Below are positions 23,357 to 30,747 of a stretch of 30,747 nucleotides of DNA, piece by piece; the stretch's first letter is position 1; each line of letters opens with the position of its first letter. The stretch spans positions 1 through 30,747 of the forward strand of contig USCC01000012.1 in assembly GCA_900553035.1 (NCBI GenBank), written 5' to 3'. The position numbers were made by a program, and so were the translations under genes. This stretch comes from an uncultured Rhodospirillaceae bacterium (GTDB lineage: Bacteria; Pseudomonadota; Alphaproteobacteria; CAAGCB01; CAG-977). Below the pieces are notes generated by a model. The model saw nothing but the letters and a program-made list of their open reading frames with translations. It had not been told where the DNA came from and made no database searches.

Positions 23357-23530
23357 ATGAAAAAATGGCTTTTTATCATCGGTCTGATTGTACTGGCGGG
23401 AGCGTGCGGATCCATTTTCGAACTGGAACCCGTGGGGATCGGAACCGATTACTCGGAATTGAAGAAATCGCCGTGCGCCTGCCTGCAGCTGGATCTGAAA
23501 CCCGGTCTGCCCGAATGGATGATGTCTTAA
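23357..23530 (+). CDS. very small lipoprotein in the secretion operon
   Basis: 57 residues, ATG 23357 with AAGGAG ten bases upstream. The N-terminus is a lipoprotein-type signal (MKKWLFIIGLIVLAGAC; Cys17), with a somewhat unusual residue at -3. The mature part is only about 40 residues and has a second pair of cysteines, CAC (39-41), before QLDLKPGLP. It lies between the two IcmL genes and is too short to be DotD or DotC. I do not recognise it; by position it may be an envelope accessory of the secretion machine. Confidence 0.7.
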   Translation: MKKWLFIIGLIVLAGACGSIFELEPVGIGTDYSELKKSPCACLQLDLKPGLPEWMMS

Positions 23531-23550
23531 TTTAAACAGAGCAACGAACC

Positions 23551-24318
23551 ATGCCGAAGCCGAAACAGCAGCTGACCACTCAAAACGCCGCCAAGACCGC
23601 CGCCAAAGCTGCGGAAAATGCGGCGGCGCTGGTCAATAAGGCAAAGGAGAAAGTCCCACAGCTGGCCGAAGTGTCGGAACTGTCCGTCGACCTTCTGCGC
23701 GAACGCCGCTATCTGTGGACGGCGCGCGCCTTTGCCATCGTTTCGGCGGTGGCTCTGTGCGTTAATCTGGTTCTGCTTCTGGCCATCGGCAGTCTGTTGC
23801 CTCTGAAACGCGTTGAACCGTACCTTCTGACATTCCAGAACAAGGAAGAACAGGTCGTGCGGATTCAGCCGCTGAGCAAGAATATGGCCGCCGAAGACGT
23901 CATTTCCGAAGCCATGATCCGCCAGTATGTCATGCTCCGCAACACAATGATGTCCGACATTGATGAAATGTCGTTCCGCTGGGGGCCCGACGGCCCGATA
24001 CGCTGGATGTCTTCCAGCAGCGTTTACAATCAGTTCAACAAAACGGTCAAGGATTGGCTGTCACGGATCAAGCTGGAAGGCCTGACCCGTGAAGTCCGTA
24101 TTGAATCCGTCGTGCGTAACCAGAACATCTGGATTATTTACATCGTGACGCGGGACATGCTTCCGGAAGCCGAGGAACCGGCGGTTTCCCGCTGGCGCAT
24201 CCGGATGGCCATCCGTTATTTTGCCAAAGACCAGAACGAAGTCAAATACATTAACCGGCTGAAAAATCCCCTGGGGTTCTCCGTGGAGGGATATTCGATT
24301 GAAAGTGCCAATGAGTAA
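23551..24318 (+). CDS. icmL: IcmL/DotI type IVB secretion protein (VirB8-like)
   Basis: 255 residues. A cytoplasmic Ala/Lys-rich helix (about 1-45) precedes one membrane helix (about 58-84) and a periplasmic VirB8/NTF2-like domain. Conserved blocks are RQYVMLRNTMM, FRWGPDGPIRWMSSSSVYNQF, WRIRMAIRYF and NPLGFSVEGYSI. Many of these are shared with the upstream paralogue. DotI/IcmL forms ring-like inner-membrane assemblies of the Dot/Icm system with DotJ. It lies 20 bases after the small lipoprotein gene and 12 bases before dotH. The ribosome site is weak. Confidence 0.9.
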   Translation: MPKPKQQLTTQNAAKTAAKAAENAAALVNKAKEKVPQLAEVSELSVDLLRERRYLWTARAFAIVSAVALCVNLVLLLAIGSLLPLKRVEPYLLTFQNKEEQVVRIQPLSKNMAAEDVISEAMIRQYVMLRNTMMSDIDEMSFRWGPDGPIRWMSSSSVYNQFNKTVKDWLSRIKLEGLTREVRIESVVRNQNIWIIYIVTRDMLPEAEEPAVSRWRIRMAIRYFAKDQNEVKYINRLKNPLGFSVEGYSIESANE

Positions 24319-24330
24319 GAGGATGGTGCC

Positions 24331-25857
24331 GTGCAGAAAAAATTGAAAATTCAGGCGTTGGCTTTCCTGTTCGTTTCGTGCGTTTGCGCCGGGACGGCTT
24401 TTGCGCAGCAGCCTTCCGCGGCGCGCGAGTCCATGGACGCGGCGATTGAACAGCATAACGGACAGTATTCGGAAATGGATATGTCCTATCTTTCCTCGCT
24501 CGGCATGCAGCAGAAGGCGTGGAACAACCCGACCCAGCACCTGGGCGAAGGACAGACAAAGCCGGGATATTCGAAATATTACTGGAAACCCGATCTGGTG
24601 CTTCCCATCCGCATCCGCGAAGGGATGGTGACGCTGATTAATTTCCCGTCGTGGGAGCTTCTGGAAACCGTCTGGATCGGTTCCAACGAAGCTTTTACGG
24701 CTCAGTTCCCAGCGCCGAACGCGCTTCTGGTTCACGCCAATCCGGCCATTGGAGCCGTCGGCGTTGACAGCAACATGATCGTGTTCGGACGTTCGGGCAA
24801 CCGCTATGTCTTTTACCTGCGGAGTGAAACATATAATACCGACCGTATTACGAACGCGGTGGTCGACATTATTGTCAATGACGAAAACTATACGCCCGAT
24901 GATTCGGGACGTACCCCGGTTGCTTCGGGAGCAGCGGACAACGGATCGGTTGCGTCTTTCGGACGCGGCGGTAATGTGCGCGCCGTCGGCGGTAGCGGGA
25001 AGAAAAAAGCCGTGAATCCGGCCGAAGGATGGCTGGAAGATATTCCGGTCGATCCGGAGAAGCTCCGGTTTGACATTGATATTTTCGCGCCGAATCCCGA
25101 TGATATGGAGCTGGCGCCGGAACGTGTCTGGCGTGACGACGTCTTTACCTATATTGATCTGGGGCCAAAGGCGCTTTCAATGCTCCAGCGGCCGATCGTC
25201 AACCTTCTGGTTCAGGGCAGTGAAGTTCCCATCGGTTTCCGCACCCGCGGGCCGAACGGACGCCTGATCGTGGTAGAAGGCATAGGCGATTTGATTCTGC
25301 GTAACGGCAAACGTATCTTGTGCCTGAAAATCCGGAAGGATCCGACGTACGGGACGGAATGGGTGGAATATGAACCGTCGGTTCAGAAACCGTGGAACCC
25401 CGGGCCGCTGATTACAACGGAAGTCGAAACGGCGATGGGCGGCGGCAGTATTGTCGCGGCCGGCATTACCCCGCAGGGCGGGGGCTATACGCCGAACGCC
25501 TTTGTCAGCGCCGGAGCCGCCGGGAGGGGAATCCCGGGCGCGGGCGGCGCTTCAAGGAGCGGAAGCCGCTCAATGCGGCGTTCATCAGGAGCCCCGGTCG
25601 AAAATATCGCGATTGAACTCGGCTCTGACAGCGAAATCGTGGCTTTGGAACGTAAATGGGACAATATTGCGCGCAAGAACAGAGACCTTCTGTCCGGCTT
25701 TGAACCGTATTTCTCGGTTGACGCCGTGGCCGAAGGCGAATCGCGCGACCTGTTCCGCCTGCGCATCGGGCCCGTCAGCAGTATTAAGGAAGGCGACAAG
25801 CTGTGTAATCAGCTGGGGCGCCGTGGTGTGACTTGCATGGTTGTACGGACGCAATGA
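24331..25857 (+). CDS. icmK: IcmK/DotH outer-membrane core protein with C-terminal SPOR-like domain
   Basis: 508 residues; GTG start at 24331 with AAGAGGA upstream. Signal peptide MQKKLKIQAL... ending FAFA-type at about residue 25. The central VirB9/TrbG-like part shows LVLPIRIREGMVTLINFPSW, VWIGSNEAF, NMIVFGRSGNRYVFYLRS and, later, the second beta domain FTYIDLGPKALSM. Two Gly/Ser-rich linkers follow (about 190-230 and 370-430). The last about 70 residues contain LFRLRIGPVSSIKEGDKLC..LGRRGVTC, which fits a SPOR peptidoglycan-binding fold. Legionella DotH is about 360 residues and lacks this. The stop overlaps the dotG start (ATGA). Confidence 0.88.
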   Translation: MQKKLKIQALAFLFVSCVCAGTAFAQQPSAARESMDAAIEQHNGQYSEMDMSYLSSLGMQQKAWNNPTQHLGEGQTKPGYSKYYWKPDLVLPIRIREGMVTLINFPSWELLETVWIGSNEAFTAQFPAPNALLVHANPAIGAVGVDSNMIVFGRSGNRYVFYLRSETYNTDRITNAVVDIIVNDENYTPDDSGRTPVASGAADNGSVASFGRGGNVRAVGGSGKKKAVNPAEGWLEDIPVDPEKLRFDIDIFAPNPDDMELAPERVWRDDVFTYIDLGPKALSMLQRPIVNLLVQGSEVPIGFRTRGPNGRLIVVEGIGDLILRNGKRILCLKIRKDPTYGTEWVEYEPSVQKPWNPGPLITTEVETAMGGGSIVAAGITPQGGGYTPNAFVSAGAAGRGIPGAGGASRSGSRSMRRSSGAPVENIAIELGSDSEIVALERKWDNIARKNRDLLSGFEPYFSVDAVAEGESRDLFRLRIGPVSSIKEGDKLCNQLGRRGVTCMVVRTQ

Positions 25858-28800
25858 ACGAAGAATTACTCAGCTCATCGGACAGGTATTTAAAAAAATC
25901 CAACAGGATGCTGTTGATTGTCGGGATCGTCGCGCTTCTGGCGTTCCTGGGCGGCATCATTGTCCTGCTGAGCGGAGAGGAAGAGCAGAAGGAAGACGCA
26001 AAAGTCACCATCGGCGGATCGGCCGAAAGCACGACGAATGTCCTGGGCAGCGATGCCGACCGTTTCAATATGAACATGCCCGAAGACGCCGCCGCGCCGC
26101 AGTCCGTACGCGTCGTGGCAACGCCGGATGCTTTGAAATTCGACCAGGTTGTTCTGGGGACTCTGGCGGAAGGGACAATTACGCTCTCCGCTTCTTCGGG
26201 CCGTGTCGGAATCATTGCCGTCGAATTCGAGGAAAATCAGCAGGACGGCTTTACCCTCGAGAACAAATGCAAGGATGACCAGATTCTGACGCCGGACGCG
26301 ACCTGTAACGTGATTGTGCGCTGGGAGCCGAAAACGGCGCGGAGCATCCAGAGCAATCTGTCGATCCGGTGGCGTGATGAGTCCTTCGGCATCATCGGGA
26401 AAAAAGTGATTGTTCCCGTGTCGGCCATGGCGATTGACACAAGCATGTGCGGCGTTTGTGACGAAGCGCCGGGCGGCGGTTCGGTCATTGATAATCTGCG
26501 CAAAAAAGGACGTGTCATTCTGGGGCCGGACGGAAAACCCATCGGTTATGCGGATGAAAACGGCAACGTCTATGATCTGGAAGGCAAGAGAATTGGCACC
26601 CTGCGCGAAGACGGCACGGTCGTTGACGATCAGGGGTATATCATCGGCGTGGCGGAGGGACAGCGCATCGCTTTGGGCCCGGACGGTCAGATCATCGGGA
26701 CGATTCTGCCTGACGGCCGTGTCATTGACAGCCAGGGTCGTCTGATCGGCCATGCTCTGCCGGACGGAACGATTGTTGATGAAAACGGCAATATCATCGG
26801 TTCGGCAGTCACAATCGGCCGGGCGGTTGACAAGAACGGAAATCTGATCGGGCGGGTCATGCCGGATGGCCGTGTTCTGAACGATAAAGGCGAGCTGATC
26901 GGGTATGTCAACCCGGACGGGACGATTGTCGATCTGAACGGCAATATCATCGGTTCGGTCATGCCGCAGGGCGGCGTGGTTGATGCGAACGGCAATCCGC
27001 TTGGAACAGTTCTGCCCGACGGCAGTGTGATTGACGCCGACGGCAACGTGATCGGCCGCGTTCTGCCGAACGGCATTGTGGTGGACCGGGACGGCAACAT
27101 CATCGGTCGCGTGGTCAAACCGGGTCTGGCGATCGGACCGGGATGCAAACTTATCGGCCGGGTCAGTACGGATGGCAGCGTCATGTCAGCCAACCGCAAA
27201 GTCGGCCGCCTGACGTCCATGATGACCGTCGTTGACCTGTCGGGGAATCCGGTCGGCGGATATGTTGAGGAAGGCCCGCTTCTGGACTGGAACGGGCGAA
27301 TTATCGGCAAGGTCGATCCCGAAGGGCAGGCCGTCAGCTTTAAAGGAAATGTGCTGGGATGCCTGACGCCGGATTCGACGGTTTTGAACGATGAAAATGA
27401 AATTATCGCACGGGTCATGCCCAAGGGTGTCGTCGTCGGCCCGCGGTGCGGGGTGCAGGGCTTTGTCATGCCGGACGGCAGTGTTGTCAACAAAGGCGAA
27501 CCGACCGGGCGTATCCTGCCGGACAGGACGTTCCTGAAATCGGACGGAACAATCGGCGGCAGTCTTGCGCCTTCGGGGATCGGTTTTGCGGCGGGGTGTC
27601 AGGTTCTGGGGTTCGGAAATTCGGACGGTGAAGTCGTTTCGCTTCAGGGCGAAGTCGTCGGATGTATGGCGGCCGGAGGCGACATTTATAATCAGGATCA
27701 GATTGTTATCGGCCGTGTGCCGCCGACTTCAACGGTTCTGGGAATCGACGGCCGTGTGGTCGGTCTGGTCAGCGACGCCGGACGCCTGGTGGACAAGAAA
27801 GGCGAAGTTCTGGGATGTTTCGACCCGGACAAGCTCGCGATTTCTTCAAAGGGCGAGGCGGTCGGGGCTTTGATGCCGACGGGCGGCGTGCTTGACCGCG
27901 AAGGGCGGACAATCGGTCTGGTTATGCCCGATGCGACCGTGACGAACGTAAAAGGCGCCTCTATCGGCCGGGTGATGCCGGACGGAACCGTGATTGATCT
28001 GAGCGGTCAGGTGATCGCGCGCGTGGCGCCGTACTGGGGTATTCCGCTTCAGGCTGCCTGCCGTCCCATTGGCCGTATCCTGATTGACGGGCGCGTGGTT
28101 GACTCGGAATTCAAACGGAACGCCTTTGTGCAGATGAACAATACGGTCGTCGATCCGAAAGGTGAATTCATGGGGCGCGTGGCGTTTGCCAAAGGAGGCA
28201 TTGACGCCAAAAACAAATATCTCGGCCCCGCCGACGATACGGGGGCACTGTACAATGAAAAAGGCGAAAAAATAGGCTGTCTGCGTCCGGACAATCTGTT
28301 CGTGACGGATGATGCCCGTTTCCTCGGGCTGCCTCTGGCGGAAGGGCTGGCCGTCAACGCGGCTTCGGCCTTGACGGGGCGTGGCGATACGCATGGCGTT
28401 GCTCTGAATGTTCCGGCAACGGAAATCATCGGCAGCGTCGCTTCCACCGGATATATTCTGGACAAGGACAAGAAAACAATCGGCGGCGTTATTCCGACCG
28501 GGGCGGACGTTCTGGACGAAGAAAGCCAGACAATCGGCCGCATCCTGCCGGACGCGACAGCTGTCGACATGAGCAGCCGTTTCCTCGGCCGCCTCCAGAT
28601 GCCGGACGGCCGCGTCGTTGATAAGGAAGGCAAGACCGTCGGCCGGATTTTCGTCGGCATGCGTCAGGTGGTCGGTCCGGACGGCCGCATCATCGGCACA
28701 GTCATGCCGGACGGTTCGGTTGTTGACGCTTCGGGACGGGTAATCGGTCGGGCAGATTTGAACAACAGGGTCGTCGATCTGAACGGCAAGCTTATCGGCG

Positions 28801-30747
28801 AAGTCCTGCCGGTCGGTCAGGCGATTATCGGCCCGGACGGCAAGGTTATCGGCTATGTCGGCGCGAACGGAGAACTTGTCGATGCGGAGGGGAATCCCAT
28901 CGGAAAGCTGGTGCCGAAAGGAAGTGCCATAGACGCTGACGGCAACGTGATCGGGCGAGTTCTTCCCGACGGCACGGTTGTGGACAAGGACGGCAACGTC
29001 ATCGGAAAACGTTATCCGAAAGGCACCGTGTTCGATAAGGACGGCAATGTCATCGGGCGTGTTCTTCCGGACGGGACGGTTGTTGATCTGAACGGCAAAG
29101 TCATCGGAAGACAGCTTCCGGACGGGACGGTTGTTGATCTGAACGGCAATGTGATCGGGCATGCTCTGCTGAGGGATGCCCTTGTGGACGCAAACGGAAA
29201 CATCATCGGTTACCCGGTGGACGAGGACACCTATATCGGTGCGGACGGAAAACCGGTCGGGCGCTATCAGGCCGGCGGGATTCTGAGCGATGCCGAGGGC
29301 AACATGACCGGCTACACGGTGACGGACGGTTTGGCTCTGGACTATGATAACGCCGTCATCGGGACAATTGACGGCGAGGGGATTGTCATTGACAAATCAA
29401 ACAAGCGAGTCGGACGTCTGCTTCCGGATGACACGGTGGTTGACAATCTGAACAACCCGATCGGCACGGGCATTGTGAACAGCCTGCCCATGGGACGGTC
29501 GTGCAAAATGCTGGGAACAATCGGCTCGGACGGCAAAGTCCGAGCGGCCGGGGGTGAAATCCTGGGCAGCATTTCCTTTGACCGGGGTATTCTGGATGCG
29601 GGCAGCAACATGGTCGGTACGGTGGTCGGACGCGGATCGGTCATTAACGAACCGTGTCAAATCGTCGGCCAGGTGAATGCGGAAGGCAAAGTTGTCGATT
29701 CCAAAAACGTACAGATCGGATGCGTCGGATATGACGGGACGGTTTCGGATCCGAACGGAAAGCGGGTCGGCCGTCTGGTGCAAAAAGGCGAAGCCATCGG
29801 TTTTGACGGCCGTCCGATCGGCCGAATCGTCGCGAACGGTGAACTTCTTGACGATCAGGGCCGTGCGGTCGGTTGCTTTACACCGGAAGGAGCCGTGGTC
29901 GATACAAAGAAAAAGATTATCGGTGTCAGCCCGGCCTGGAAATATATTGTTGATTCAAGGGGAAGCCTTGTCGGGCGTTTAGTGGGCGGAAAATACATCG
30001 TCGAACCCAATTCGGGGTCGGCCATCGGCAGTCGCGCGGAAGACGGACGCCTGGTGAACAGCACGGGGCGCGAGCTGGGCGTCATTGTCCCTTATGGCCG
30101 CCGTGTCATTGCACGGGACGGGCGGATCGTCGGTTCGGTCATGCCGTCCGGCCGCGTGGCGGATGACGACCGGAAGGAAATCGGCTATGTGACGTCCTCC
30201 ATGCGCGCTTTGACGGATGAACGTAAATTCCTGGGACGTGTCGTTCCTGTCGGCGAGGTCTGTAAGGATCGCACCGGCGCGGTCGGGACAGTGCATTTCG
30301 ACGGAACGATCGTAAATGAGAATACCGAAGTCCTCGGACGCCTGCTGGCGGATGGGCGGGCTCTCGGCAATGACGGAACGGAATTGTGCCGCATTACCAT
30401 AATGAGTACTCAGGACGAAGATTCCGCCGCCGTGAAAACGTTTGCGGGTCGGGCAGTCTATGGTCCGGACGGGAAGCTTTTGGGCTATGTGGGAGAGGAC
30501 GGCCTGGTGCGTGACGCAAACGGCAACGTCATCGGTCGGGTGATGCCGGACGGGACCGTCGTCGATATGGCGGGTAACGTGATCGGGCAGGCGGCTCCGG
30601 CCAAGGAGATGGTCGGTCGTGCGGTTTACGGGCCGGACGGGAAGCTTTTGGGCTATGTGGGAGAGGACGGCCTGGTGCGCGATGCAAACGGCAACGTCAT
30701 CGGCCGGGTGATGCCGGACGGGACGGTCGTTGACTTGAACGGCAACC
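25854..30747 (+). CDS. icmE: IcmE/DotG-like secretion channel protein, giant repeat form, partial (runs off right edge)
   Basis: At least 1631 codons with no stop seen. A short cytoplasmic N-terminus and one membrane helix (about 19-40) are followed by a linker, an Ig/ASH-like beta domain (about 85-198, C139 and C151), a CGVC pair (C199, C202) and then 17-residue repeats to the edge, consensus about V-[LM]-P-D-G-x-V-V-D-x-x-G-N-V-I-G-R. Legionella DotG is about 1050 residues with a shorter, different repeat and a C-terminal VirB10/TrbI domain. That C-terminal domain lies outside the window, so identification rests on position after dotH, the anchor and the repeat design. The gene starts in an ATGA overlap with dotH. 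DotG spans the envelope and forms the central channel. Confidence 0.82.
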   Translation, partial: MNEELLSSSDRYLKKSNRMLLIVGIVALLAFLGGIIVLLSGEEEQKEDAKVTIGGSAESTTNVLGSDADRFNMNMPEDAAAPQSVRVVATPDALKFDQVVLGTLAEGTITLSASSGRVGIIAVEFEENQQDGFTLENKCKDDQILTPDATCNVIVRWEPKTARSIQSNLSIRWRDESFGIIGKKVIVPVSAMAIDTSMCGVCDEAPGGGSVIDNLRKKGRVILGPDGKPIGYADENGNVYDLEGKRIGTLREDGTVVDDQGYIIGVAEGQRIALGPDGQIIGTILPDGRVIDSQGRLIGHALPDGTIVDENGNIIGSAVTIGRAVDKNGNLIGRVMPDGRVLNDKGELIGYVNPDGTIVDLNGNIIGSVMPQGGVVDANGNPLGTVLPDGSVIDADGNVIGRVLPNGIVVDRDGNIIGRVVKPGLAIGPGCKLIGRVSTDGSVMSANRKVGRLTSMMTVVDLSGNPVGGYVEEGPLLDWNGRIIGKVDPEGQAVSFKGNVLGCLTPDSTVLNDENEIIARVMPKGVVVGPRCGVQGFVMPDGSVVNKGEPTGRILPDRTFLKSDGTIGGSLAPSGIGFAAGCQVLGFGNSDGEVVSLQGEVVGCMAAGGDIYNQDQIVIGRVPPTSTVLGIDGRVVGLVSDAGRLVDKKGEVLGCFDPDKLAISSKGEAVGALMPTGGVLDREGRTIGLVMPDATVTNVKGASIGRVMPDGTVIDLSGQVIARVAPYWGIPLQAACRPIGRILIDGRVVDSEFKRNAFVQMNNTVVDPKGEFMGRVAFAKGGIDAKNKYLGPADDTGALYNEKGEKIGCLRPDNLFVTDDARFLGLPLAEGLAVNAASALTGRGDTHGVALNVPATEIIGSVASTGYILDKDKKTIGGVIPTGADVLDEESQTIGRILPDATAVDMSSRFLGRLQMPDGRVVDKEGKTVGRIFVGMRQVVGPDGRIIGTVMPDGSVVDASGRVIGRADLNNRVVDLNGKLIGEVLPVGQAIIGPDGKVIGYVGANGELVDAEGNPIGKLVPKGSAIDADGNVIGRVLPDGTVVDKDGNVIGKRYPKGTVFDKDGNVIGRVLPDGTVVDLNGKVIGRQLPDGTVVDLNGNVIGHALLRDALVDANGNIIGYPVDEDTYIGADGKPVGRYQAGGILSDAEGNMTGYTVTDGLALDYDNAVIGTIDGEGIVIDKSNKRVGRLLPDDTVVDNLNNPIGTGIVNSLPMGRSCKMLGTIGSDGKVRAAGGEILGSISFDRGILDAGSNMVGTVVGRGSVINEPCQIVGQVNAEGKVVDSKNVQIGCVGYDGTVSDPNGKRVGRLVQKGEAIGFDGRPIGRIVANGELLDDQGRAVGCFTPEGAVVDTKKKIIGVSPAWKYIVDSRGSLVGRLVGGKYIVEPNSGSAIGSRAEDGRLVNSTGRELGVIVPYGRRVIARDGRIVGSVMPSGRVADDDRKEIGYVTSSMRALTDERKFLGRVVPVGEVCKDRTGAVGTVHFDGTIVNENTEVLGRLLADGRALGNDGTELCRITIMSTQDEDSAAVKTFAGRAVYGPDGKLLGYVGEDGLVRDANGNVIGRVMPDGTVVDMAGNVIGQAAPAKEMVGRAVYGPDGKLLGYVGEDGLVRDANGNVIGRVMPDGTVVDLNGN
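26490..30747 (+). repeat. tandem 51-base coding repeats in the dotG candidate
   Basis: About 80 degenerate units of 51 bases (17 residues), core PDG-x-VVD-x-x-GN-V-IG-x. Successive units at about 26860-27120 keep the 17-residue phase exactly. Some units carry insertions or lack PDG, mainly toward the right. The same periodicity creates long open frames on the minus strand. Confidence 0.92.
30447..30747 (+). repeat. 168-base higher-order direct repeat
   Basis: Copy 1 is at 30447-30614 and copy 2 starts at 30615, cut by the window edge after 133 bases. The unit encodes 56 residues (GRAVYGPDGKLLGYVGEDGL...AAPAKEMV). A 47-base stretch beginning CCGGACGGGAAGC is identical in both copies, and most other differences are silent. 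More copies may follow. Confidence 0.88.

Noticed and set aside
27846..29162. 438-codon open frame on the minus strand inside the dotG repeats, and others at 25890-26753 and 26687-27493
   Set aside because: They follow the repeat periodicity of the plus-strand gene, giving a low-complexity echo (repeated NRPVRK-type strings), with no ribosome site or family resemblance.
26490..30747. Regular spacing suggested a CRISPR-like array
   Set aside because: The 51-base period is in frame, there are no unique spacers, and it encodes a periodic protein.

Overview
The window looks like chromosome of a Gram-negative bacterium of moderately high GC content. It encodes outer-membrane-directed lipoproteins, signal peptides, a Bat-type von Willebrand operon and part of a Dot/Icm (type IVB) secretion locus. 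The TrpX-like ABC_sub_bind protein, the two VirB8/IcmL paralogues, the PPi-type phosphofructokinase and the style of the repeat-rich DotG candidate fit best with a host- or protist-associated alphaproteobacterium. That placement is an inference, because no rRNA or other phylogenetic marker apart from uvrB is present.

Left part (1-5591): uvrB (789-2816, +) sits between two paralogous polytopic membrane proteins on the minus strand (1-693, cut by the window edge, and 2799-4445). The second one is the last gene of a tight minus-strand operon. That operon starts with a small protein carrying a PD-(D/E)XK-like D-x-K motif (4983-5591), followed by a Sel1-repeat lipoprotein (4449-4982).

Middle part (5728-17005): a good sigma70-type promoter precedes a translationally coupled Bat operon: DUF4381 protein, BatA, BatB/C fusion, BatD. 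MoxR and DUF58, the usual first genes, are absent. A sensor-less histidine kinase follows three bases after batD. Next come a membrane protein with two periplasmic sensor-like regions and a TrpX-like periplasmic binding protein, which together look like a split signalling module. After a convergent secreted hypothetical protein there is a 734-residue cytosolic protein with TPR/TRAFs-binding-like helices and a transglutaminase-like Cys-His-Asp triad. It is coupled to a 69-residue zinc ribbon and closed by a strong terminator.

Housekeeping part (17155-22459): PPi-dependent phosphofructokinase, then an intergenic stretch with two bidirectional terminators. Beyond it lie an alpha/beta hydrolase and an isochorismatase-like hydrolase (both minus), a RhlE-like DEAD-box helicase, and a carboxylesterase ended by a terminator.

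Right part (22591-30747): a Dot/Icm core operon in the order IcmL/DotJ-like, tiny lipoprotein, IcmL/DotI, IcmK/DotH, IcmE/DotG. This matches the Legionella icmM-icmL-icmK-icmE order, but with notable changes. DotH has a C-terminal SPOR-like (peptidoglycan-binding) domain. The DotG candidate has an Ig/ASH-like domain after its membrane anchor and then about 80 copies of a 17-residue repeat with many cysteines. It is still open after 1631 codons at the window end. These three DotG/DotH elaborations are the most unusual content of the window.
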